NCBI GenBank assembly: GCA_030041195.1
Contig: JASHOI010000098.1
Span: 1 to 7,804 of the forward strand
Length of the DNA: 7,804 nucleotides
DNA from: Streptosporangiaceae bacterium
Lineage (GTDB): Bacteria; Actinomycetota; Actinomycetes; Streptosporangiales; Streptosporangiaceae
Direction of reading: 5' to 3'
The position numbers were made by a program, and so were the translations under genes. The notes beneath the pieces are model-generated. The model searched no databases. It was not told the DNA's origin and worked only from the letters and a program-made list of their open reading frames with translations. This document shows, one piece after another, positions 1 to 5,197 of this stretch; the first letter of the stretch is position 1, and the number at the start of each line of letters is the position of its first letter.

Positions 1-126
1 CGCCCCGCTGGCTCCTCCCATGCGGCCGGCCCCGCCGTGCACCGCGAAGTGCTTGGTCAGGCCGCGCGCTTCCAGCAGCGGCGGCGACGTCGCCGCCGGC
101 TGGGCGATGCCCTGGACCTGCGTCAT
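1..126 (-). CDS. Opp/Dpp-type ABC transporter ATP-binding protein, second ATPase (DppF/OppF-like), N-terminal fragment
   Basis: Only the first 42 codons are present; the gene leaves the window at base 1. The ATG (126-124) overlaps the stop of the preceding ATPase gene as ATGA, and AGGAG lies 6 nt upstream (137-133). The peptide starts MTQVQGIAQP and then has LLEARGLTKHFAV, the usual first beta-strand of the second nucleotide-binding subunit of oligopeptide/nickel-type importers. The Walker motifs would lie beyond the edge, so ATPase activity cannot be checked. By position and family it would pair with the neighbouring DppD-like subunit to form the cytoplasmic ATPase heterodimer that drives import. 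The family call is fairly safe; the substrate is unknown. Confidence 0.82.
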   Translation of the reverse strand, partial: MTQVQGIAQPAATSPPLLEARGLTKHFAVHGGAGRMGGASGA

Positions 127-1178
127 GGCTGGCTCCTGACCAGGCTCGGCGCCGAGAGCTCGGGCGGTGCAGCCGCCGGCCCAACCTGCAGCCAGCAAGC
201 CGCGGCCCGGGGCGGCCCGCCGGTGCCGCCCTCGTCCAGCGGCAGCAGTTGCGGCACCTGGGTCCGGCACCGGTCCATCGCGTAGGCACAGCGCGGGTGG
301 AAGACGCACCCGGCGGGCAGCTTTCGCAGGTCGGGCGGTGACCCCGGGATGCCGGTCAGGTGCTGCTTCGGCCCGTGCAGCGCGGGGAACGAGCTGAGCA
401 GCCCGAGGGTGTACGGGTGGCGCGGAGCGCGGAACAGCGCGGCGGCGCCCGCGCGCTCCACCAGCCGGCCCGCGTACATCACCGCGATCGAGTCCGCGAT
501 CTCGACCAGCAGCGACAGGTCGTGGGTGATGAACAGCACCGCGAAGCCGAGCCGCTCGCGCAGCGCCGCCAGCTCCTCGAGGATCTCCCGCTGGGTCACC
601 ACGTCGAGCGCGGTGGTGGGCTCGTCCATGATCACGATCTGCGGCTCGAGCGCCAGCGCCATCGCGATCATCACCCGCTGCCGCATGCCGCCAGACAGCT
701 CGTGCTGGTAGCTGGTGAGCCGGTCGGCGGTGATCCCGACCATCGCCAGCAGTTCGGCCGCCCGCGCCTTGCGCGCGGCCTTGCTCATGTCCGGCCGGTG
801 CGCCCGCAGAACGTCGGTGAGCTGGGATCCGATGGACAGCACCGGGTTGAGCGCGTTCATCGCGCTCTGCATCACGACCGAGATCTCCGACCACCGCAGC
901 ACCCGCAGCCCGGCCTCGCCTGCGGCGAGCAGGTCCACCGCCTGGCCAGGCTTGCTGTGGTAGCTCACGCTGCCTCCGGTGATCATGCCGGGCGCCCGGA
1001 GCAGCCGGGTGATCGCGTAGGCGAGCGTGGACTTGCCGCTGCCGCTCTCCCCGGCCAGGCCGAGCACCTCGCCGCGGTGCAGCACCAGGTCGGCGCCGAC
1101 CACGGCGTGCACGGCATCCGGGCCGGCGCCGTAGTCCACGCACAGCCCGCCGACCTCGAGCAGTGGCCCGCCGGTCAC
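123..1178 (-). CDS. Opp/Dpp-type ABC transporter ATP-binding protein, first ATPase (DppD/OppD-like)
   Basis: 351 residues, a cytoplasmic ATPase that powers import through the two permeases encoded just upstream. Visible motifs are Walker A GESGSGKST (43-51), the Q-loop glutamine at 105 in VVMQS, the ABC signature LSGGMRQR (161-168), Walker B IVIMDEPT (181-188) and the switch histidine H219. The C-terminal oligopeptide-transporter extension follows (HPYT near 254-257), with four cysteines C291, C297, C304 and C328. That spacing resembles the Fe-S-binding tail described for DppD-type subunits; a cluster here is inference. The GTG start at 1178 overlaps the upstream permease stop as GTGA, so translation is probably coupled; the local ribosome site (GGGGGT) is weak. 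The open frame extends upstream to 1406, but that part lies inside the permease gene and reads as low-complexity Arg/Ala. The tail after C328 is Pro/Ala-rich and probably unstructured. Confidence 0.93.
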   Translation of the reverse strand: MTGGPLLEVGGLCVDYGAGPDAVHAVVGADLVLHRGEVLGLAGESGSGKSTLAYAITRLLRAPGMITGGSVSYHSKPGQAVDLLAAGEAGLRVLRWSEISVVMQSAMNALNPVLSIGSQLTDVLRAHRPDMSKAARKARAAELLAMVGITADRLTSYQHELSGGMRQRVMIAMALALEPQIVIMDEPTTALDVVTQREILEELAALRERLGFAVLFITHDLSLLVEIADSIAVMYAGRLVERAGAAALFRAPRHPYTLGLLSSFPALHGPKQHLTGIPGSPPDLRKLPAGCVFHPRCAYAMDRCRTQVPQLLPLDEGGTGGPPRAAACWLQVGPAAAPPELSAPSLVRSQP

Positions 1179-2233
1179 CGCGCACCCCCGGCCCGCGGGG
1201 TCTGTCCGCCGATCACCGGGGTCAGTCCGAGCACGAACCGCCTGGGCACGCGGCCCGTTCCGGCCCCTCGGGCGCGCCGGGAGCGGCGCCTGGTCAGCCC
1301 GGCGGCGCGCAGCCGTGGGTTGATGAACTCGTCGATCCCGAAGTTCAGCAGCGCGAGCGAGGTCCCGAGCAGGGCGACGGCGAGCCCGGGCGGGATGAAC
1401 AGCCACCAGTAACCGCTCTGCTCAGCGCCGGCGACCTGGGCGTAGAACAGCATCCCGCCCCAGCTCAGGTGATTGGGGTTGACCAGGCCGAGGAACGCGA
1501 GCGCGGTGTACGTGCCGACGCCGTACAGCACGGTGAACAGGAACGACGAGGCCACGATCGGGATCAGGTTGGGCAGGATCTCGAAGCCGATGATCCGCCA
1601 GCCGCGCTCACCGATGATCCGCGCGGAGTCCACGTAGTCCCGGCGCCGCAGCGACAGCGTCTGCGCGCGGAGCACCCGGGCTCCCCAGGCCCAGCCGGTG
1701 ACCGCGATGATCAGCCCGATCAGCAGGTCGTCGCCGCCCTGGGAAGGCGGCAGGAAGCCGAAGATCACGATCAGCAGCGGCAGCGCGGGCATGACCAGGA
1801 AGAAGTTCGCGAGCATCGACAGCAGGTCGTCGGCCAGGCCGCCCAGGTAGCCGGCCGTCACGCCGACCAGAACCGACAGCGCGGTGGCGACCAGCCCGGC
1901 CACGAACGCGACCAGCACCGTGCTGCGGCCCCCGGCCAGCAGCTGGGAGAGCACGTCCTGCTGCTGCTGGGTGGTGCCGAGCAGGTGGGCCAGGGACGGC
2001 GGCTGCGGGAAGCTGGCCGTGGTGGAAAACGTCCTGGCCGGGTTGTAGGGCGCGATCCACTGCCCGATCACGGCCAGGACCAGGAACACGATCAGCATGC
2101 CGAGCCCGATCAGCACCTTGGGCGAAGACGGCAGCCGCAGCCGCGACCGGCCGGTCAGCGCGCCCCCGGCGGTGAGCAGCTCGTCCGCCACGCCCTGGCC
2201 GGAGCCAAGGTTGGTGCTGCTGCCGATCGCCAT
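1175..2233 (-). CDS. Opp/Dpp-type ABC transporter permease (DppC/OppC-like)
   Basis: 352 residues, an inner-membrane permease subunit. The first membrane segment is about residues 39-60 (VLIGLGMLIVFLVLAVIGQW), followed by an extracytoplasmic loop with the DppC-type LGT...DVLSQLL motif at 86-99. Four or five more hydrophobic segments lie between about 104 and 300. The cytoplasmic EAA loop that docks on the ATPases is near 200-221 (YVDSARIIGERGWR...ILP). The family's closing motif INPRLR is at 304-309, but the protein continues with an Arg-rich tail of about 43 residues that is longer than usual. The ATG (2233) is 3 bp after the stop of the other permease and has AGGAGG 8 nt upstream. A run of four glutamines (89-92) replaces the more common QLGR-like stretch before DVL. 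It forms the transmembrane heterodimer with the DppB-like subunit. Cargo unknown. Confidence 0.93.
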   Translation of the reverse strand: MAIGSSTNLGSGQGVADELLTAGGALTGRSRLRLPSSPKVLIGLGMLIVFLVLAVIGQWIAPYNPARTFSTTASFPQPPSLAHLLGTTQQQQDVLSQLLAGGRSTVLVAFVAGLVATALSVLVGVTAGYLGGLADDLLSMLANFFLVMPALPLLIVIFGFLPPSQGGDDLLIGLIIAVTGWAWGARVLRAQTLSLRRRDYVDSARIIGERGWRIIGFEILPNLIPIVASSFLFTVLYGVGTYTALAFLGLVNPNHLSWGGMLFYAQVAGAEQSGYWWLFIPPGLAVALLGTSLALLNFGIDEFINPRLRAAGLTRRRSRRARGAGTGRVPRRFVLGLTPVIGGQTPRAGGAR

Positions 2234-2236
2234 CGC

Positions 2237-3217
2237 TCAGGCCTCCTGCCGGGTGCGTGGATCGAGGAACACGTACACGAAGTCGGCGGCGAGGTTCGCC
2301 ACCAGCACGGCCATGGTGATCACCAGGAAGATCCCCTGCAGCAGCGCGTAGTCGGCCTCCTGCACGGCGTTGAGCAGGATGAAGCCCAGGCCGGGGTAAC
2401 TGAACACGATCTCGGTCAGCAGCGCGCCGGACACCACGAACCCGATCGCGAGCGAGAAGCCGGAGATGCTCGGCAGGATCGCGTTACGGGCGGCGTACCA
2501 GATCACCCTGGATTTCGGCAGGCCCTTGGCCTGCGCGATCAGCACGTAATCCTCGTCCATCGTGGTGATCATCACGTTGCGCATGCCGACGATCCAGCCC
2601 GCTGCCGAGGCGACCACGATCGTCAGAGCGGGCAGGATCGCGTGGTCGAGCACGTCGCTGATGTAGGTCCAGTCGAACGCCGGGAAGTCGAGGGTGTTGC
2701 GGGCGCTGCCGGCCGGGAACCAGCCGAGCTTGACCGCGAACAGGTCGATCGCCAGGAACGCGAGGAAAAAGTACGGTGCCGCCTGGAAGAAGGTCGTGGC
2801 CGGGAGCAGGCTGTCCAGCCAGCTCCCGCGCTTCCAGGCGACCAGCACGCCGAGCAGGGTGCCGAGGATGAAGCTCAGCACGGTCGCGGTGCCCACCAGG
2901 CCGAGCGTCCAGGGCAGCGCGCCGCGGATCACCGTGGTCACCGGGACCATCCCGTTGCTGGTCGAGATGCCCAGGTTGCCGTGCCCGATGTCGCTCCAGT
3001 AGTGCAGGTACTGGCCCCACAGGCCCTCGCGGGTGTGCGAGCCGAACTCGACCTGCAGCGCGCTGATCGTCTGCTTGGTGATCGTCGTTCCCTGCATCTT
3101 GGCGAGCACGGCGCTGACCGGATTGCCCGGCATCACCCGCGGGATGAAGAAGTCGACGGTCACGGCCGCGATCGCGGTGAGGATGTAAAACCCGATCCTG
3201 CGGCTGATCACGTACAC
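2237..3217 (-). CDS. Opp/Dpp-type ABC transporter permease (DppB/OppB-like)
   Basis: 326 residues, starting GTG (MYVISRRIGFYILTAIAAV), the classic N-terminal membrane helix of DppB-type permeases, with the MPGNPV motif at 29-34. A long extracytoplasmic domain (about 35-100) precedes the core helices (about 103-127, 138-162, 192-212, 250-275, 290-315). The EAA loop is at about 223-249 (DEDYVLIAQAKGL...AARNAILP) and the typical SYPGLG motif at 273-278. GGAG lies 6 nt upstream of the GTG. The gene begins 13 bp after the LacI-type gene, so it is the second cistron of the operon, and transporter expression should follow the repressor's own promoter. It lacks an adjacent binding-protein gene on this side. 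Confidence 0.93.
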   Translation of the reverse strand: MYVISRRIGFYILTAIAAVTVDFFIPRVMPGNPVSAVLAKMQGTTITKQTISALQVEFGSHTREGLWGQYLHYWSDIGHGNLGISTSNGMVPVTTVIRGALPWTLGLVGTATVLSFILGTLLGVLVAWKRGSWLDSLLPATTFFQAAPYFFLAFLAIDLFAVKLGWFPAGSARNTLDFPAFDWTYISDVLDHAILPALTIVVASAAGWIVGMRNVMITTMDEDYVLIAQAKGLPKSRVIWYAARNAILPSISGFSLAIGFVVSGALLTEIVFSYPGLGFILLNAVQEADYALLQGIFLVITMAVLVANLAADFVYVFLDPRTRQEA

Positions 3218-3230
3218 GGTCGGCTCCGGT

Positions 3231-4328
3231 TCAGGGCAGTCGCCGCGGGGGCGAGATTGTCGGGCATCCGCAGCTCGCGCGGACGATCAGCCTGGTCGGC
3301 AGCAGCACGTCGCGCGTGGCGGGCTCGGCGCCGCTGATCATCGCGTGCAGCACGTCGAACGCACAGGAGCCGATCTCCTGGATCGGCTGGCGCACGGTGG
3401 TGAGCTGCGGCCGCAGGTGCCGCGCCATCGGTATGTCGTCGAAGCCGGTCACCGCGACGTCCCCGGGCACTTCGATGCCGTGCTGCGCGAGCGCGTACAC
3501 GACGCCGAGCGCGGTCTGGTCGTTGGCGCAGACGATCGCCCGCGGCAGCGTCGCCCCCTCGGCGAGCAGCCGCTCGATCACCCGCGCACCGCCGGTCGCG
3601 TAGTAGTTGCCTTGCCACTGCGGGCCGGCCATCAGCATCGCGCCCGCCGCGGCGGCCTCGGCCTCCAGCGTCTGGAGACGGGCCAGGCTGTCGGGGCTGT
3701 CGGCGAGCCCGGCCAGATACCCGATGCTGCGGTAGCCGTGGTCGGCCAGCAGGTGCCGGGCCAGGGCCCGCATGCCCGAGGTGTTGTCGCTGTGCACGTT
3801 GGTCGTGGTCCGCGTGGCCACGTTGGCCAGCGTGACGATCGGCACCCGCCGAGACAGCTGGTCGAGCTGGTCCGGCTCCAGCACCCGGTCGTGCAGGATC
3901 AGCCCGTCGCTCTTCCTGGCCAGGGCGAGCAGCCGCCCGCTGACGTCGTGGTCCTCGGCGTCGACGGAGCTGACCAGGAGGTTGAAGCCCCTGCGCTGCG
4001 CGGCGAGCTCGATGCCCCGGTTCAGCACGTCGGTGAACTGCAGGCTCTCGTCCTCTTCGGCGAAACTGCCGTCGCTGGACGTGGTCCAGCGGACCCGCCG
4101 GATCACGACGCCGACGACCTCCTTGAGCCTGCCGCTCAGCGCGCGCGCCGCCCCGTCCGGAACGAACCCGAGCTCCGCGACCGCCTGCAGCACCCGCTCC
4201 CTGGTCTCCTCGCGCGGGTTGCGCCGGCCGTTGAGCACCCGCGACACCGACGCGATCGACACCCCGGCCACCCGCGCCACGTCATAGATCGTGGGCGGTG
4301 CCTGGGCCGCGTCGCGCGTGTCCGCCAC
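3231..4328 (-). CDS. LacI/GalR-family transcriptional regulator
   Basis: 365 residues from the GTG at 4328. An N-terminal helix-turn-helix (TIYDVARVAGVSIASVSRVLNG in two parts: TIYDVARVAGV 13-23, SIASVSRVLNG 24-34) is followed by the hinge helix (about 58-68, ARALSGR) and a periplasmic-binding-protein-like effector domain (about 72-355). That domain carries the usual markers HSDN (179-182), GFDDIP (295-300), TTVRQP (310-315) and a closing VRASCGCP (349-356). GGAAGGAG ends 4 nt before the GTG, a slightly short spacing. An in-frame ATG at 4349 adds seven residues but has no ribosome site, so GTG is preferred. It is the promoter-proximal gene of the importer operon and has two perfect palindromes upstream, which fits an autoregulated local repressor released by the imported sugar or its product. 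The effector cannot be deduced. Confidence 0.93.
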   Translation of the reverse strand: MADTRDAAQAPPTIYDVARVAGVSIASVSRVLNGRRNPREETRERVLQAVAELGFVPDGAARALSGRLKEVVGVVIRRVRWTTSSDGSFAEEDESLQFTDVLNRGIELAAQRRGFNLLVSSVDAEDHDVSGRLLALARKSDGLILHDRVLEPDQLDQLSRRVPIVTLANVATRTTTNVHSDNTSGMRALARHLLADHGYRSIGYLAGLADSPDSLARLQTLEAEAAAAGAMLMAGPQWQGNYYATGGARVIERLLAEGATLPRAIVCANDQTALGVVYALAQHGIEVPGDVAVTGFDDIPMARHLRPQLTTVRQPIQEIGSCAFDVLHAMISGAEPATRDVLLPTRLIVRASCGCPTISPPRRLP

Positions 4329-4377
4329 GGTGCTCCTTCCGCTCAGCATCGCCGGGCTGGTCAGGCTGGCTCCCGCT

Positions 4378-4391
4378 GGTAAGCGCTTACC
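4378..4391. promoter_or_regulatory. Probable LacI-family operator, proximal copy
   Basis: Perfect 14-bp palindrome GGTAAGCGCTTACC with the central CG that LacI/GalR proteins typically need. Its nearest edge is 50 bp before the repressor's GTG start, so it would lie in the untranslated leader if transcription begins near 4465. An identical copy lies 65 bp further upstream. Binding by the adjacent regulator is inferred from proximity and symmetry. Confidence 0.82.
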
Positions 4392-4442
4392 GCAACGGCC
4401 GGCAGCCGGTCCTTGGCTGCTGGTTCGCCTGGGTGCCCGGAG

Positions 4443-4456
4443 GGTAAGCGCTTACC
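4443..4456. promoter_or_regulatory. Probable LacI-family operator, distal copy
   Basis: Second perfect copy of GGTAAGCGCTTACC, with centre-to-centre spacing of 65 bp (about 6.2 helical turns). It lies just downstream of the best promoter candidate, at about +9 to +23 if that promoter is right, where a bound repressor would block initiation or clearance. Identity over all 14 bp with the proximal copy makes chance very unlikely. Confidence 0.85.
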
Positions 4457-4471
4457 GAGCGAGATGGCAGG

Positions 4472-4501
4472 AGCGTAAATCCTCCGCCGCGCCGCGCTCA
4501 A
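4472..4501 (-). promoter_or_regulatory. Candidate promoter of the lacI-importer operon
   Basis: Read on the minus strand, TTGAGC (4501-4496) is followed after 18 bp by TACGCT (4477-4472), a TAnnnT-type -10 as common in actinomycetes. Predicted initiation is near 4465, giving a leader of about 137 nt with both operators downstream of the start. The hexamers are weak and the choice rests mainly on position beside the distal operator. Confidence 0.33.
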
Positions 4502-4518
4502 GACGGGGCCTGAACACT

Positions 4519-4534
4519 GTTACCGGAACGTGAC
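4519..4534. promoter_or_regulatory. Possible GlnR half-site pair behind the lacI promoter
   Basis: GTTAC-n6-GTGAC (4519-4523 and 4530-4534) fits the GTnAC half-site at the 11-bp period used by the actinomycete nitrogen regulator GlnR. It begins 17 bp behind the proposed -35, an activator-like position for the leftward operon. It is a single two-half-site box without an obvious third or fourth unit. GlnR is known to control some sugar ABC transporters in actinomycetes, so the placement is sensible, but this short motif can arise by chance. Confidence 0.35.
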
Positions 4535-4581
4535 AAAACCCGCGAGCCACCCGTGCCTGCCGCCTTGCCCAACGTGGTCGT

Positions 4582-4619
4582 GGGTCCCACCCTGCTCCTC
4601 TAGGAACAGCGCGGGACCC
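4582..4619. repeat. Bulged inverted repeat / hairpin
   Basis: GGGTCCC (4582-4588) pairs perfectly with GGGACCC (4613-4619). Inside, after a 3x3 internal loop that can hold one C-G pair, CTG (4592-4594) pairs with CAG (4607-4609), followed by one mismatch and TCC/GGA with a small loop around 4599-4602. No T-run follows on either strand, so it is not a standard intrinsic terminator. It could be a structured RNA element, a factor-binding site or a remnant; function unknown. Confidence 0.5.
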
Positions 4620-4749
4620 CCCACACTGATGGCCAGCAGCGCCCCACGCGGCTGGCGCGGACGCCGAAGCCGTCGGCGCGGGGAGCGGGCCAGTGGTGTC
4701 GCCGGCCCGTTGCTGCCGCTGGGCACCGCAGATGATCAGCACGCAGGTT

Positions 4750-4832
4750 TGATCTTGGTCGTGCGGGCTTTTCCGTGATCGTGGTTGATAAATACTGCTA
4801 TGCGGTACTCAGGCACCAAGATCATGGAAAGC
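4750..4832. repeat. 66-bp imperfect palindrome with an extra direct copy of its arm; possible mobile-element remnant
   Basis: The core palindrome is 4767-4832. Its outer arms are GCTTTTCCGTGATC (4767-4780) and GATCATGGAAAGC (4820-4832), and at the centre is an inner stem TACTGC/GCGGTA (4793-4798 and 4802-4807) around TAT. The motif TGATCTTGGT occurs at 4750-4759, as TGATCGTGGT at 4776-4785, and inverted as ACCAAGATCA at 4815-4824. Two direct and one inverted copies, in a patch poorer in G+C than its surroundings, suggest an insertion-sequence end, a MITE-like element or a complex operator. No transposase sequence is present. Confidence 0.5.
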
Positions 4833-4910
4833 AGGGGCCTGGAACGGCTCAACCCGCGCCTCGCGCCTGGCACCTCGCGTCCCGGCGCAGGCTCGGCGCG
4901 CCGTCACGTT

Positions 4911-4938
4911 GGTGCGCGTATTTATGGCGCGCCTTTTT
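4911..4938 (+). terminator. Orphan intrinsic terminator (rightward)
   Basis: GGTGCGC (4911-4917) pairs with GCGCGCC (4927-4933) with one G-T wobble around a 9-nt AT-rich loop, followed at once by five Ts (4934-4938). This is the classical Rho-independent layout on the plus strand. No rightward protein gene ends here, and the GlnR-like boxes of the ammonium transporter gene lie downstream, so it probably does not attenuate that gene. It may end a small transcript arising within the intergenic region. Confidence 0.55.
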
Positions 4939-5026
4939 GGGGGGATGCAAACCGGTGACTTTCCCGCGCGGATGACCCGCGGATGAGACGTTGCCGGCAA
5001 TGTGATCGCCCGGTTCGGCCGCCCAG

Positions 5027-5042
5027 GAAACGTTGCCGAAAC
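5027..5042. promoter_or_regulatory. Possible upstream GlnR box
   Basis: GAAAC (5027-5031), six bases, GAAAC (5038-5042): two b-type GlnR half-sites at the 11-bp period. It lies 27 bp before the main array and on a different helical phase from it. It is weaker than the main array because both halves are GAAAC. Confidence 0.4.
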
Positions 5043-5068
5043 ACAAGGCGCCAAAGGGGGCCCGGGGC

Positions 5069-5106
5069 GTCGCAGGCGCGTAACAAACGGGAAACGCCGG
5101 CGAAAC
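5069..5106. promoter_or_regulatory. GlnR-type nitrogen-control box upstream of amt
   Basis: Half-sites recur exactly every 11 bp: GTCGC (5069, imperfect), GTAAC (5080-5084), GAAAC (5091-5095) and GAAAC (5102-5106), each separated by six bases. The pair GTAAC-n6-GAAAC matches the gTnAC-n6-GaAAC layout known for actinomycete GlnR, and ammonium transporter genes are its classic targets. Its end is 88 bp before the proposed TTG start, leaving room for a promoter, although no convincing -10 was seen. Expected effect: activation under nitrogen limitation. Confidence 0.68.
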
Positions 5107-5184
5107 CGCGTTGTGGGACACATGGATACAGCACCTGACCGACGGATGCGGCCTGCCCAGGTGGGGCGTACCGAGCGAGGCTCT

Positions 5185-5197
5185 GGAGGCGGTATTG
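5185..5197 (+). promoter_or_regulatory. Ribosome binding site that decides the amt start
   Basis: GGAGG (5185-5189) lies 5 nt before TTG (5195-5197). The same frame stays open back to a TTG at 5111, but that codon has no ribosome site and sits only 4 nt after the GlnR-like array. Starting at 5195 also gives an N-terminus of the usual Amt layout. Confidence 0.7.

Larger units (their letters stand above)
4329..5194. other. Long divergent intergenic region without a convincing protein gene
   Basis: About 870 bp between the leftward repressor gene and the rightward ammonium transporter gene. Short open frames occur on both strands, but none has a good ribosome site, a recognisable protein or actinomycete-like codon use. 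The stretch 4535-4580 and the stretch 4833-4910 show nothing I recognise. The remainder holds the operators, hairpin, palindrome, orphan terminator and GlnR-like boxes listed separately. It is locally less G+C-rich around 4785-4800 and 4918-4938. Confidence 0.7.

Noticed and set aside
1958..1969. CTG x4 microsatellite giving a Gln run in the DppC-like permease
   Set aside because: Only four units, in frame and inside an otherwise normal permease motif; not unusual enough to call a repeat locus.
1163..3337. Very long open frame (724 codons) on the plus strand opposite the permease and ATPase genes
   Set aside because: It is antisense to well-supported membrane-protein genes, and its product is low-complexity Arg/Gln/Asp/His-rich. 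High G+C at third codon positions routinely opens such shadow frames.
4347..4349. Upstream ATG as the start of the LacI-family gene
   Set aside because: No ribosome site precedes it, whereas the GTG at 4328 has GGAAGGAG just upstream; only seven residues are at stake.
4452..4742. Minus-strand frames in the intergenic region (for example 4452-4742)
   Set aside because: One overlaps the operator, and the frames run across the candidate lacI promoter or the bulged hairpin; no ribosome site or protein similarity.
4530..4975. Short plus-strand open frames of 82 and 66 codons in the intergenic region (4530-4778 and 4775-4975)
   Set aside because: No good ribosome site, no recognisable family, and the second is built from the palindromic element and crosses the orphan terminator.
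4967..4986. Direct repeat CGCGGATGA at 4967 and 4978 (11-bp period)
   Set aside because: The 11-bp spacing recalls GlnR phasing, but the units do not match GTnAC/GAAAC; likely chance in G+C-rich DNA.
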